Source: Saururus chinensis
Taxonomy: Eukaryota; Streptophyta; Magnoliopsida; Piperales; Saururaceae
Assembly: GCA_035235625.1 (NCBI GenBank)
Contig: CP141140.1
Span: 66,108,782 to 66,172,781, forward strand
DNA length: 64,000 bases
Direction of reading: 5' to 3'
The position numbers and the translations under genes are program-made. How positions within the stretch are numbered: position 1 is the first letter of the stretch; each line of letters starts with the position of its first letter. Shown piece by piece: positions 10,924-31,278 of this stretch. A model generated the notes under the pieces. The model saw only the letters and a list, made by a program, of their open reading frames with translations, searched no databases and was not told the DNA's origin.

Positions 10924-13900
10924 TCACAGCAGTGGTCTAGTGGCATTGGGCTGCCTGCAATCACATGTACATACGCTTCTAGTGCCATCAACAGCACGCT
11001 GTGACCGACGAATATGGAGTTTTATATTTGTCAGCTTCCCGGCCAGCTGCAAGCACCCACAAGCTCAAAATCAACTTCAAAAGTCGAGAGACTGTAATCA
11101 CGGGAAAAATTACTATTCATTCTTGACAGTTCCAGGTTTTAAAGTCATATCATATGACCATTCCAGACATCCTAGAAAAATTGATCCCCTAATTTAACTT
11201 TATTATATTTTATGACACGGAATATGGATTTGTTCCACCAGCAATAGCACAATTAAAACATAAAACGCACTATTAGCATCAACGAAAATTACATACCATT
11301 CTCCAAGTTAAGTCCTCCGGACCCAATGGTTGAGCAGGGCTTGAATACAAAAAATGCCCAGAGTACTGGTCAAATCAGAACGTGTATGAAGTCAGTACTT
11401 CGCATATTGATCAACCTTCTGTTTGTAATATACACCAGAATAGAAAGGTATCATATGAAATAAACAATGAATAGTTGTACCTTCACAAGGTTGGCTTGCA
11501 TTTCCCTTATCTGTTTGGAGGTAATATTCTTAAGGAAGTTTACGAGCCACCCAGGTTGAATGGCATCACCAGATGAAACAAACAAAGCTATCTGCAATAA
11601 TAATAAAAAATTTCAACTTCTACAAAAAGTACTGTGATCTTACAATCACGTAAAAATCAGAAGTCCTAACTACCTACCAAATAAATCACTTTCAATTGAA
11701 CATAACACTTTGGTTAAAGGTTATATCGAACTTACAAAGGCGGAGGATAATGTACAGCCAAAAAATTAGAAAATAACCCATAAAAGAGAGATAAATGGCA
11801 TAAAATGCTCACAAACAACTTTGTTACCATGGACAGCACTAATACTGCAAAATTTACCAAAATAATGGTTATAAAAATATATCCCTAAACTAAGCCATGC
11901 ACAGCAAGTGCCGTAAACATAAAGTTGAACAAAATACATGGTATTAATATTTCTCACTAGCCACCAGTACCATCTCTCCAACGTCTAAAGAAAAAGGTAA
12001 AATAACTACCTCTCCGATCAATGGAAAGTCATTTCCTAGAACATCAAGAAACGGTAGGGATGATAACTAGCTAGAAGAGAAGAATTTTAACTACTAGACT
12101 TTTGTAAGATATGAAGGGAAAATGAAAAAGAAACATGCTAGTACCATAAGAAAAGATATACTTCCTAAATGATTCATACTTTGCGATAATCAAGTAATCC
12201 TTCAAAAGGGAGTTCCAGCTCATCACTGACGATCACAGGGATGCACCCACTGACAATTGCATCGAACAATCTAGCAGATGATGGAGTATCTCCTGCTGGA
12301 CTCAGGCAAAATATAGATCTGAAGACCAGAAAAGCAAAGGAAAGACATCAATTGAGTACCTTTCCAAACACCAGAAAAATAAGGTCACGCGCAGATAAGA
12401 AACAGAAACCCCAGAGGCAACAATTTTCTTACCTGCGCATTCCACTCTGAGCTGCTTGTTTCCCACCCTCTCCAGCACTTCCCTCTTCCATAAGTACTCC
12501 ATCCACACCCTGCAATACAGCTCCAAGTTTGCTACGAATTTTCCCCCCCTAAATAACAAACAGATACCAAAAAAAATACAAAAAGAGAGGAATTAAATAT
12601 ATGGTAGAAAAATTTGTAGAAGGAAACATGCCATGCACCACAAAAACCAGCCCAGGATGACCAGAAGAGCATAGTCAAGATTCAAGCAGACAAAAAGGAA
12701 CACAACATGACCAAAAGAAAACAGTAAAAGACATATTCTTCATTTAAATACTACATAAAATCAATGGTTTTCTACATCCTATAACATATTAAAGTTTAAT
12801 TCCTGAGAGATCACACTGAAATGCAATTTAGTAACTAGGCAGGATTATGAACAACACCTTCCCCGGAGAAGAAATTCCCAAAATAATAAACCCCAAGTGC
12901 CACCAAGGCAACTTATGCAGGATCCAACAAGGCAGTTGACATGGAATCATGCAAGAAATAATTAAAAAACGTGAACACCAACATTAACATAAACCAACCA
13001 AAATGGCGTCAATGAAGACAAAGTTAACTCACAGCATTTCGTTTCAGTCTTCCACGGAAAAATAGCAATGTCTTTCTCTGAGATTGGCTCTCGGATACAC
13101 ACTTAGCATCACACACTTCAACATTTGGCACGTAAGGCAGAATAAGGTCTTTCTCTAGCCATACTTGTCCGGGTTTGTACCTGCATAATGTATGGAAATT
13201 CAGTTTCAGCAAAAAGAATTTATTTTGGGTAATTCAGCCTAAAAAAGTAAATAGTTTCTCAGAAAACAAAAGAATCCTGAAAAGTTTAATCCCTTGAAAG
13301 ATCATTTTCTTTATGGCAGCAGAGTCACTCAGTTACTAACACAATTAGTTTCCCCAGTAAAGAAATGCTTGACCAACAGCACTTTACATATTAAAATATG
13401 ATTACTAATAAACATAATAGTTGTAGGTGAGATAACAACCAGTTCCCAGTAGAATCCATATCAGGTAGAAGCCATATGGCTTTCTTCATGTATCTGCGAA
13501 CTGACTTAAATGACCAAGGATGATGAACTGGGAGTATGTGATCCCTTCCCTCAGAGAGCTGCCATGCTGGCTGGTTAGTCACCCACTCCAGAGCCTCCTG
13601 AATTCGAAAAATTACAAGTAACTCTAGTTGTATAGAAGTATGAAAATTAAACAAATAATGATCATTATCAATTAAAATTAATAAATATACATAAAACCAA
13701 AATAGCAGGCAAAACACAACATTTTAAATATAATGAGGCTAATAAATGTACATCCCGTAAGGCAAAAAAAAAAGTACATCCCAGCAATTTTTCATAAAGA
13801 TAGAAAAAGAGTTAAGCATTCAGAGAGTTTATACTGATATTATTGCAATTAAAGATGCTACAACGAGACAAATCATAGCTAGGAGGACCATATATTTTCA

Positions 13901-15956
13901 CTACGCAAATTCAATAGATTGTTTTGTGACCCTTACCGTCCACCAGCCCATCTCCTCCCCCTCCTTATTGGGCCTCACAGCCTCCTTAATTAGTGTTACA
14001 TGCCCATTAGTGATAAGTTACTTCTTATTTATTCTTAAACCTTCCTTTGTTAGATTAGGTAAATGGTTAAATAAGATTACTAACTATGAAGATGTGGGCC
14101 CACTTGACTTGGCGTAGACCATATGTAGTGGTCGACTCCATCAATTTTCCAGTTTTATGGCGTTCTGTTTACTCCACACAATCAGCCCTCTCCCCTCCTC
14201 TTGCTTCTACTTGTCTTCTCCATATTTTCTCCCCTTCCTTCTATCGCCTCTCCCCTTTTATCCAGATTCAACTTTCCTAAACCCAATCCTTCCACTATAT
14301 CATCATTATTCTCCCCCTTTCATCACCCCTAATGCCTAACACAAGGTTCACACCAAACTGTAACTTCTTATCAGTCCATTTTAACAGGGCCGCAAAAAAA
14401 GCAATTAATGTGACCAAACTGCCTTGTAGATTCAACATTCAAAAGAAGAAAGATTATAACTGCCAAATCAATTAATTTGTCAAAGATCGTTAATATCATC
14501 AAACTATTACTCCAGCCAAAATCTAAAAGCTTCCTCGATAATAATGTGAGCACCAAAACACAGTTTTGTATACATGCAGCATGGTGCCAACACGGGTAAA
14601 TCAATGAGTCCAATAAATCAATGTTTTTTTAATTGCAAAATGTTCCCACATAATAAGCATAAATACACGTGCATGGCCACCTATTATCAACAAAAAAGGG
14701 CTAACAGGAGCAGAAAAGGAAACGCCCAAATCATGAATCGAGGTAAATAAAGAAAACTAATTAACAATACAGTTTTATATAAGGGTATTAATCTTTGAGC
14801 ATGAGAAGCAAGGAAAAAAACAATAATTATGCTAAAATAAACCTTCGAGATGCGGCCACACCCTATATAGAGCTTTGCATTGCTGTTTCTCCAACAAAAA
14901 GAAGCTGATGGTGGTAAAGAATGGGATGTAGAACAAATCTGCGTCCTCTTGCCGATCAACTCTGACAACATTTTTCAAGCGCCTCTCTGACTCTGGAGCA
15001 ATCAGATCGGCCCACAGCCAGTAATCCACGGAATGCTGAAAACAGAAATTAACGAAAAAACACACAGTCAAGCTCTACAGAACAGTAGTCAGTGGAAAAA
15101 CATGATAACATAAAACATAATTTTGACAAAAATACTCAATGACAGTTTTCCATACTACTAAAGACATGCTCTTAAGATACAATTACGTAAAAGGAAATTC
15201 AAATTACATATCTACCAAAACTAAGTAACTTATCAATGTTAACTCGAAAAGTCTAAACGTTTGTAGCACAAATTTACACTTACTGTAACTGTACTGAGAA
15301 ACAGATACAAAAACCTTTCTAACTGAACAACTGATGCATCTAATTTCTAACGATCCGAGCTAACGCTGAAAATTTTCAAAGAAAGGAGACAAACTAGAAA
15401 CAAAACTTCACAACTTTGGCACAATAAGACACTGAAAAACCTAAAATTTGATCCGAAATTCGAATAAAAGCACCTGCTCGATCAGCCTATGGACGGGGCT
15501 CCCATTGGAGGTGAGATTCGACGTCTCCTTGTACGTGTTCTGGAACAGCAAAAGCAGATCGTACGTGAACTTGGCCGGCATTTCATAAACATAAACCCTA
15601 ACAGCACCCGCCATCCCCGTCCCTGCCGGATCGTAGTGGAGCCGGTCCATCTCCCTCCGCCAGATCGCGTCATCCAGCTCCTTCACCGTGGAAGAGGAGG
15701 AGAAGGAGGATCCTTTCGACGGTCCAGGAGGAGAAGTGGAGTCGAGGAACTTGCAGAGGGAGGAGACGAAGGAGTAGTCAGGGGAGGCGGAGGATTGGGT
15801 TGGAAAACGGGGAAGTGAAGGGCGGCGGGGGGAGAAGGCGTAGAGGGAGAAGGCGGCAGCGGCGGCGAGGAGGGCGAGGCAGAGGAGGAGGGTGGCGGGG
15901 GAGGGGGAGGGGATGCAGAGGGAGAGAGGTCTAGGGCGGAGGCTCTTCCCCGCCAT
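10924..15956 (-). CDS. GT47 exostosin-family glycosyltransferase (ARAD/At5g16890-like)
   Basis: Nine exons assembled by hand: 15956-15474, 15035-14862, 13597-13440, 13180-13033, 12548-12433, 12318-12180, 11591-11481, 11365-11297, 11046-10924. All introns are GT-AG, frame is kept throughout, and the protein is 506 aa. Residues 20-41 form a signal-anchor helix ([20 protein letters not shown]), giving the type II Golgi topology usual for this family. The exostosin domain runs from [15 protein letters not shown] (about 120-134) through WSFKSVRR and [15 protein letters not shown] to the conserved [19 protein letters not shown] block (366-384) and [13 protein letters not shown] (387-399). A cysteine cluster (VCTCDC) lies near the C terminus. 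GT47 enzymes transfer sugars (arabinose, xylose, glucuronic acid and others) onto cell-wall polymers; the donor and acceptor here cannot be told. Exon 1 is markedly GC-rich, later exons are not. Length and motifs fit an intact gene. Confidence 0.94.
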
Positions 15957-17616
15957 CGTCGAGTTGCTGACTCCGGCGGAGGCCGGGACTTATCAAAACA
16001 GGAGGAGGCCCACTGATCCCGACCGGCCCGGTTGGAGGGTGTCTAGTTACGACTTACGAACTACGAAGGGATAATAACAGGAGAAAATTTTCATTTCACC
16101 ATTCACACCCTGTTAACCAACCGTTGTACTTAAACGAACTCCTCACTCGTTTAACAACCCTCCTTGTATATAGAATTAATTATAAAGGGGTTATAGCAGT
16201 TTTTATTAAGGTTAAGTCAATACTTTTAGAATTAATTTGATTTATTTAACATCGATTTAGACTTAGAGGTCGGTACAAAAAAAAGTTTAGAATAAATTTG
16301 GTGGAACTTGAAACCTGTTTTTAAAATTCTAAATTAATATTTTTCTTTCCTCCCAATTTGTATATGTATATTTTTGGTTGCTATTGGACTACATTAATGA
16401 GTTCTATAAATATGACTCTATATGGGTATGTTATTTAAATTTTTAATATAAAATTTACCTATATTATATGTTTTTTGATGCTGAAATTAATACGAGAAGT
16501 GATAAGTAAAAAATAATATTATTTTTAATTTCCAAACGGAGGTTGGAAGCAGATTCTGGCAAAAATATGTTGGAATCGGTGTTCACGCAAATTTTTTAAT
16601 TTCGCCTAACTTCTATACCTTATTATGATTTTACTAATTTCTAACAAAATTGAGGCAAATTAAATTTAACCTTATTTAGAACCCAAACAACCTTAAAAAC
16701 CTAGCACTTGAGGCTCTAACCATATGTTCTGGTGCCAGGTTCGCCATGAGTCCCACTAGACTAGAGCTTCCGCGAACATGTTTTCACAACGCTACAACAT
16801 TGTTGTTCGCTGGTGCACTCGCCCTAGTTACACTTTCACGTGCCCGCGACTCTTCAATCAATGCACATCAAAATTGGACTCAAACCCAACCAACCCAATG
16901 ACACAAGTTAGACTCAACACAAGTTTGTCTCGAACCCAACTTATAGTCCGTAGAAAGAACTCAGAACCTATGAGTCCGTATATATGCTTGTGATGTATCC
17001 GGATTATGATTCATGGCACACACGCCTTCTCGGCCAGGACCTGGACCTGAAAAATTATGCAATAGAACCGTTGTACGGGGATACGTGGTAGATATGTCTT
17101 TTGAATAAGAATACGTTTAATGAATTTATATATGTTTAAAATTGAGTAAGATGAGATACAAATTTCGAATTATATGTTTAAAGATAAATAGACATATATA
17201 CGGATACATAGTAGAGCGGATACTTTCTCCACGACGTGGACCCCGACCCGGACCCGAGACAGATGTTACCGAGCAGCCGGAAACCCGGCATACAATCCGA
17301 ACCAGCATGGAACAGCCAACATCGATCATTCACGTTCGTTGAAATCCAAGCATGCACGTACGTACAGTGAAGTCCCATGCAAAACCAGCAGCAAACATGC
17401 ACCTTGCACGTTAATCTGCCCGACAGCAGAACTCACTAGTTTTAGCCTCCGTGGGAAACTCAAGTTACCTGCTCAGGTGGTCCTTGGTACATTTTTGGTA
17501 AGTCCCTCGCATGATCTGCTACTAGTGCTACGTGCATATATAGAGGCAGAGGGAGGCATGCATGGATCGAAGAAGCGGAAGAAAAGGAGTTGGGCAGATC
17601 AGGAAGACGAAGAACA
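15957..17616. other. Divergent intergenic region between GT47 and NAC genes
   Basis: The two genes are head-to-head about 1.66 kb apart, so both promoters lie here. The middle part is AT-rich without recognisable genes. A short uORF-like frame (17558-17620, 20 codons) ends in TGA overlapping the ATG of the NAC frame as ATGA; it would matter only if transcription starts upstream of 17558. Confidence 0.5.
17537..17543 (+). promoter_or_regulatory. Probable TATA box of the NAC-like gene
   Basis: TATATAGAGG follows CTACGTGCA, with the first in-frame ATG 80 bases downstream. Position and sequence fit a plant TATA box; a TSS near 17567-17572 would be expected, just after the uORF ATG at 17558. Confidence 0.5.
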
Positions 17617-24780
<7,164 letters not shown>

Positions 24781-25051
24781 TTATGAAGAATAGCGATGCA
24801 GAGGCGAGATGAGCGACTGCAATTAGTAGAACAATTAATGGCCTTCAGACCAAACTGACTCGGGCAACCGAACTGTGATGGTGCCACTCAATCAACGCGA
24901 AAGTTCTTTAATCATTTTCTTAGGCAAGAATGTTTGCATTATAGAAATATAGCACTAGTAATCTCCTGCAACAAATCGAAAAGGTCAATCTTTCGATACT
25001 TGTTGCTATGACTTGGAACAGTGACATGGTTTCGTAAATTTACAGTTTGAG

Positions 25052-25212
25052 AATTTATAGATATTTACTGATTAGTCAATAGTTGCACTATTATCTGCCT
25101 CCAGGAAACAAACTCACAAGCTTGATCGATAATTTATAAATATTTAATGATTAATCAATAGTTGCACTATTACTATCTGCCTCCACGAAACAAACTCACA
25201 AGCTTGATCGAT
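25052..25212. repeat. 79-bp tandem duplication between convergent genes
   Basis: Units start at 25052 and 25131; both contain CAATAGTTGCACTATTA and end ACTCACAAGCTTGATCGAT. They lie in the 515-bp gap between the NAC and SAICAR synthetase stops, so probably in one or both 3' UTRs. Confidence 0.85.
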
Positions 25213-25295
25213 GTTGGAAGCAACATTTTCCACCACCTATATGAAGATTACTTTTCGCGCCACCCTACAAATCCTGAATGAAAACAACTTTCACC

Positions 25296-28200
25296 TCAAT
25301 GCAGGCTTGACAATGCGCTCTTGACATTCTGAGATATCCGGTCATGAATTGGCTCCTGCAGTAAAAAAGACTAGTCCTTATCTGTAGATCAGGTACAATA
25401 ACCTTGTCTCAAACCCACATAAATATACAAATAACAGGCATTAATTATTTTACCTCCATATCCGGCATCTTAAATGTAGATTTTGTAATGGTTTCAAACA
25501 GAAAAATATATCTGCCACAAGCAACACAAACTTTTCAATATATTTAACTGCATGCATTCACCACCCAAATTTGGGCAACTTGAATGAACTCAAACGATCA
25601 TGGTTATGCAAATGTGTAAGTATAGGACCAACGGCACTTAACATATAGAAAAATAGTGTAGAACACGACTGAAACCTGAAAAACACATCATTACATGATT
25701 CCAACTAATTTATTATACTACTAGTGCTATAAAAAATTTCATAGTAATTGTACCGCCACCTGCCAAATGAAAGACTTTTTAAAACCAATGTATCTCAATT
25801 CTCACATCAATCCCTTCTTCAATATATGTATCTTGGATTTAAAATTTACTGATCTCAAAGGCTCGTAAAATCAAATTCTGAATCAATGGATAGGTGAAGT
25901 CCATATCAGATAAAATCTTGAATGACAAGAAATATTCAACCCTCGTATAAACATGGGAGCCTGAGAACAATGGCATTGCTACATTAACTAATAATCACAC
26001 CAAGAACCACCTTGGAGAATAATCTAGTCTGATTGTACATGTAAGAGCTCAAAGATAGCCACAAAAGTATATATTAAAACTGATCTCTTGAAAAGCCTCC
26101 TAGTTCATTCCCCATCATTATGAACCGAAGCCATCAAATTGCCCCCTATTATAGATGATAAAAAACAAGTTTTCCGCAGAAATAATCCACAGAAAGACAT
26201 TCAAATGTTTCTGCTCAGGAACAGATTGTTTTGCATGCACATTCGTATTCTTACATACATATAACTGTTTCTATCAAGAGTTATTTTTTAACTTCATTGG
26301 CTATGTGAAGAATTACGGAAAAAGGTATCATAGTTTTGGAATGCATAAAAACTTCATCTGGCTTTTGGAGCCTTGACACATGGAGAAATAAAATTAAAGA
26401 AATTAACTTATGAATATTACTATAGTTCATTCATGAAACGAAATTTTAGTCCCATCATCCAGCAGGATTATTAGAAATAACTCATTTTTAGTAAAGTTCA
26501 GAAGAGAGAGCTTTTAAACATTGTCAATAAAACTTAAATCAGGCTTTTTTTTCTACAAAATATCTATACATTGTTAATAAACAAAACCCCAAAAAGAAAA
26601 TCTCGCCATGGCTCTCTTCTGAACCAGAAGTACAAGAAGAGGCAAGATCACATGGGGAGTAGTTCACAAGAAAAAGATAATAATATCCTATAATATTATA
26701 TATACCCTACATATATTAACAGACAAGCTTTGCCATTTCCACTATAAAAAAGAATTGGTTGTTAACAAGAATAGATGCCTATACCTCCAAGCAAGCTCAC
26801 AAATGAGTTCTTCAGGAGCAGCAGGCAAAACCTGTGCTTGTCGATAGCAAAGGAGACATGTTAAGCACGTCTGAAATGTAAGTGTATGCATGTATTACAT
26901 TAATGACCGGCAGAGGAGATACTTGCCTCATCAACGTACGGATTGCAGTGATCTTTGAACCACAACCTCAAGAACTCCTAACAAAAATTTATATCGTAGC
27001 ATTAACAAAATATGCTAAATTACTAAAGGACTGCAACTTCCTAGGTTTTAATTAAAAAAATCTAGATGTTTGATAGAATCAAGAAACAAGGAATCTTGTG
27101 GCCTTTCCTAGGTTTTAATAAAAAAATCTAGACATTTGATAGAATCAAGAAACAAGGAATCCTGCGGCCTACATTATGCATAGGTTTGTGTGTTAGTTGA
27201 AATTTAAAATATTCCTTACCTTATCAACATTTTCAGGTTCAAGGCCTTCACAAAAGCGATCCACATATGAGTGAGCAATCCAATATCTGCTGGAATCAGG
27301 GGTGTGAACCTAAGCATGAATAGTATTAGCAATAAATAATGAATTTCATAAAACTAACAGTTCATCCTCTTTCATATTAACTCGATTTGAAAGTGTAGAA
27401 CCAAATCATGAGCATTTAGGACCTCATAAATTCACCAATAGATAGTGTTGCTTCTAATGTAAATATTTATTTATCTGACCTACAATTTGTTATGGATCGT
27501 AGGATTTTACTATTTATTAGAAAGTCTTAGACATTAGGCAGTTTCTTATTGGAGCCTTAGGACTTAATTCAGTTTGACTCTTGTAATAAGGCCTAATAAG
27601 TCTTAGTTTAATAAGGCCCAGGCCCATAAGGGGCGTATTAATGTAAAAGGCGAAAGTTCTAATGATCAATCAAGAAGTAATTAGCCCTAATCTCTCTTCT
27701 TTCTCCTCTGTCGCCCTCAAGTTCTCCCCTTTCTCACGCCCCAACTGGTTACCATCACCATTAGGGGTTCTTCTTCCCCTATTCACTCCCTTTTCACAAT
27801 CTGTAAACCTTAGGGTTCACATCACAATTTAATTGCTTACTAAGAAAACTGCATCTTTAACAGTTAATCGTGGTTTTGAAAATCGCCCAATACAAACCAG
27901 ATTCACTGATCTAAATGAATGCAAGAGTCTAATCACAATCCCCATTTATGTCTGATTTTTAACATATTCTTGTCATTTTTGTTAAAAAAATTGACACGTG
28001 AATTAGCCAATTTGGCTTCAAATCTGATAATGAATCAGAACTTGGAAAGGGTCGGTCACAATTCCAGTATTAATAACCTTGAATAGGACTCCTAAGACAA
28101 AAAAGGAACGAAGTACTTCTTATCAAAGTATTTAACAAATATTTATTATAGAAAAGTAAAAAATTGACACATGAATTAGCCAATTTTGCTTCAATTGGGT

Positions 28201-31074
28201 GATAGTGAACCAGAACTTGGAAAGGGTCAGTCACAATTCCAGTATTAACCTTGACGATGACTCTAAGACAAAAAGGAAAGAAGCACTTCTTATCAAGGTA
28301 TTTAACAAATATTTATTATCTTCTTTTCTTTAGAAAGGAATGGGATATATGTTGGAGCTAAAAAACATGTTTGTAGCTATCAGATAGAGTCATACAAACC
28401 TGTTGCTTTGTGCAGAATAAGGATACTAAAGAAGCATGAGGAAAACAAAGAGAAGTATGAAAAAAAGACGGGTAACCAACCTCATCAATCAAATATATTG
28501 TGCCATCAGGTCCTTTTCCAAATTCATACTTTGTATCCACTAACAGCAGGCCATGATCTAATGCCACATGCTGGAAAAAACACAAGTGAAAAAATATACA
28601 TATAGCAAATTGATGACAACATCTTAAAAAGTCAAATGGATTGAAGATAATTTAGAAGGAAGTTGGCAATGCATTGTTATTAAGGAATTTGAACTAATAA
28701 AACTTAATATTACAATTATCCCCAGGCATGCTGCAAGTAATTTGGTCCATGTAATTAGAATCTATTTACAGCGCAAGATAAGTGGCATGCACAGTAGGGT
28801 GTAAGCCGTCAGATCTTCATTCAACAACTTGCCCCTTTCTTCTTCCCCTTTTCCTCTCTCCCCCCTGGTATGCTTAACATGTGAAAATCCATAAATACAT
28901 GGGAATTGTGTTTTAAGACTTGCCCCTTTGTTCTCCCTCTTTTCCTGTGTTTCCATCGCTGGCTGCATTTTTCTTATTACATAAACGCCTTCACCTATGT
29001 TATAAGTTACAATAAAAAAAAAAACAAAAAAACTAAAGGTAGATAGGAAAAAGACCTGCCCATATTCGAATAAGCTTAGAGCCTTGCTACTTGCTTCCTC
29101 ATAGTCAGCACATGTCATCAATCCTTGTTCTATTATCTGAGCATGATCAATTCATTGCAATTTAACAAAAAAATCAACTGTAAAAAATCTTATATAAAGC
29201 AAGCAGAAGCTACAATAAAATCACATAGACACCAACAGAAAATGTTAGGAAGAAACGAGGGGCACCTCATCAGGAGTAACTGGAACATCATGATCCACAG
29301 CCTTTGTCGTCGGAGTTATAATATTTTTCTCCAGCTTCTGATTTTTTGATAAACCTATTAGATTGGAGGGCTTTAAAAGAAGAGCAAACTATACCATTAA
29401 AGGTATAACAGGTTTCATTTTGATAACATACCATCACGAAGAGTGTTTCCACAGTAGTTCCTCACACCCTTGTTGTAGACCGTCCACAAGGATGTATCTG
29501 TGCTTCCAGTTATATAACCTCGAACTGTAATAAGCATCACTGGTTAATTTAAAAACGGAATGCTAATCAAGTTGCAAGAAAAGAGTTATGCACTCCTTGC
29601 TATATGATTATCTCTACCTCACAGAAAAAGATTACACATTTTTTTGTTACAATTACTTAATGTGAACAGTGCTATATGGTCATACATAAGATTCTGAGAG
29701 AAGTAAAAGGAACACAGATGATAGCTGCTAACATATTGTGCACAATTTGTCATTATAAAAGCAACTGAAGTTTGCATAAGAAGTAAGCATATTCCAATGT
29801 TTGCCAAATTAATTTCCATGACCAATTTGCTGATTGCATCACCGTGTAGCAAGCAATATACTATCAGCTACACCCTTTAGGGTAAGTAACTTACCAACAC
29901 AGTTCAGATATAGGGGTGCAATATAACTCACCTACAAACTCAACTGGGAAGACAGAACATTTTCTGGCAATAGTCACATTTTTGTCAGGAATTAACACGA
30001 CAGCATTTGGAGCTATGTGCTGAGTTCTATCAAACCACCATACACTAGTCTCATTAAGCACCTGGAAGTTGGAAAATACACAATCAGGAAGGACACAAAA
30101 TCAAATAATTACTCCTGAAAGCATACTAAGATCAATACATCAAAACCGGTGAGCGCCAAAGAATAAAAGAAGCATATGGTTCCACATAAATTCTCAATCT
30201 AATTGGTCCAATTAACAAAATACACTTCCAAAGCACTACAACCTAGCAAAACGTATAAAGGAGAGCTCTGCTTTCCCAGTAGGCAGATGGCAATCACTAG
30301 AAGAACATTATCACCATAATCCAACCACCCATCACAAGACACCAAATACCAACGAGAATAACAAATAAAACTTGTCGTTTGAAATCATAAACAAAAGCAA
30401 TAAGATCCTCAAATCATTAATTCTAATGCACATTTTTGCAGTTGACACATTATATAACAAATACGTACGTCATCATCGTCAATGCGCAAAAGTTCCATAA
30501 TCTTTTAGTAATGGCTCATCACAGTACACACTGTCATTCATTCAACATTACTACACTTTTCAAAAAATCATATATCTCTTGGAATGGGAAAGACCTGGCC
30601 TTTGAAGGGAATGGAAGCAAGAATCCGGTCGAAAGCGCTCTGCCGATCAGTCGTGACAAGCACCAGATACTCCCCAGAATCATAGATATCCCTCACCTGA
30701 AAAACCTCTCCTAATCACAAACTTCCCTAAACACAGGTACAGAGCAAAAGAACGTATGCAGAGATTAAAAAATGAAACTTTTCGATAAAAAAAATACAAA
30801 CTTTGCCTCTGTACTTGGACTTGAGGCCGGGTACGGTGCGGTCGAGATAGGTCTCAGAGAGGCAATGGGCGAGTGCGCTTCTCGCGGCGGAAATGACGGC
30901 TTCCCGGCGAGGGCTGTCGGCGAGGGACCAAAGCGGCGGTGGATGCTGGCCGGACACAGACGCCTCCGCCGGTCCCACCGCCGAAATGGGCGGGGGGAAG
31001 AAGGGCCTGGGCCTGATGACGGGGAGGATTGAGGTTTTGGGAGGGTTCAAGGGCGGGAACGGAGATGTCGCCAT
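25296..31074 (-). CDS. PUR7: SAICAR synthetase (phosphoribosylaminoimidazole-succinocarboxamide synthase), plastid-type
   Basis: Twelve exons: 31074-30802, 30696-30595, 30061-29932, 29524-29432, 29354-29266, 29136-29056, 28570-28481, 27309-27220, 26977-26927, 26831-26785, 25511-25454, 25355-25296. Frame is kept and the protein is 387 aa (403 if the in-frame ATG at 31122 is used). It joins CAIR and aspartate with ATP to form SAICAR in de novo purine synthesis. Motifs: KVRDIYDSG (about 91-99), TTDRQSAFDR, FPVEFVVRGYITGS (163-176, first family signature), NQKL, LLVDTKYEFG (265-274, second signature) and IDEVHTPDSSRYW (284-296). The first roughly 70 residues are proline- and serine-rich and fit a plastid transit peptide. 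Intron 9 starts with GC (GATGAG|GCAAGT); the others are GT-AG. Intron 7 (28480-27310) contains repeats and a possible unclassified insertion at about 27490-27860. Exon 1 is GC-rich. Confidence 0.96.
27041..27174. repeat. 67-bp tandem duplication in SAICAR synthetase intron 8
   Basis: Units start at 27041 and 27108, each with CTAGGTTTTAAT and GATAGAATCAAGAAACAAGG. Confidence 0.85.
27991..28321. repeat. 173-bp tandem duplication in SAICAR synthetase intron 7
   Basis: Units start with TTGACACGTGAATTAGCCAA at 27991 and TTGACACATGAATTAGCCAA at 28164; similarity continues through CAGAACTTGGAAAGGGTC and to AACAAATATTTATTAT. Confidence 0.9.
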
Positions 31075-31157
31075 GGAGAGGGGTTGCAGGAGGAGACGTA
31101 ACGAGAGAGGCTGCCCACGCAATTGAACCGGCGCTCGTGACCATGTTCATGTTACAT

Positions 31158-31276
31158 GGGGATCTTAACATGGTACATAAAGGCAAATACAGCCTCTATA
31201 TACCATCTTAGAGGGGATTAAATGTAACATAATACATACAATTAGTGTTTGGTTTATGTACTATGTTAAGATCCCC
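31158..31276. mobile_element. Small foldback repeat covering the SAICAR synthetase promoter
   Basis: Arms of 24 bp (31158-31181 and 31253-31276) are inverted copies with one mismatch and contain GGGGATCTTAACAT and GTACATAAA. The 71-bp loop includes the probable TATA box. No clear target duplication; a MITE remnant is an inference. Confidence 0.55.
31195..31202 (-). promoter_or_regulatory. Probable TATA box of SAICAR synthetase
   Basis: On the minus strand, GGTATATAGAGG lies about 75 bases upstream of the ATG at 31122 and about 120 upstream of the ATG at 31074, a normal plant distance. Confidence 0.45.
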
Positions 31277-31278
31277 AT

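Noticed and set aside
13925-14340. Pyrimidine-rich block in GT47 intron 2 with short open frames
   Set aside because: No protein similarity, no transposon ends; ordinary low-complexity intron sequence as far as I can see.
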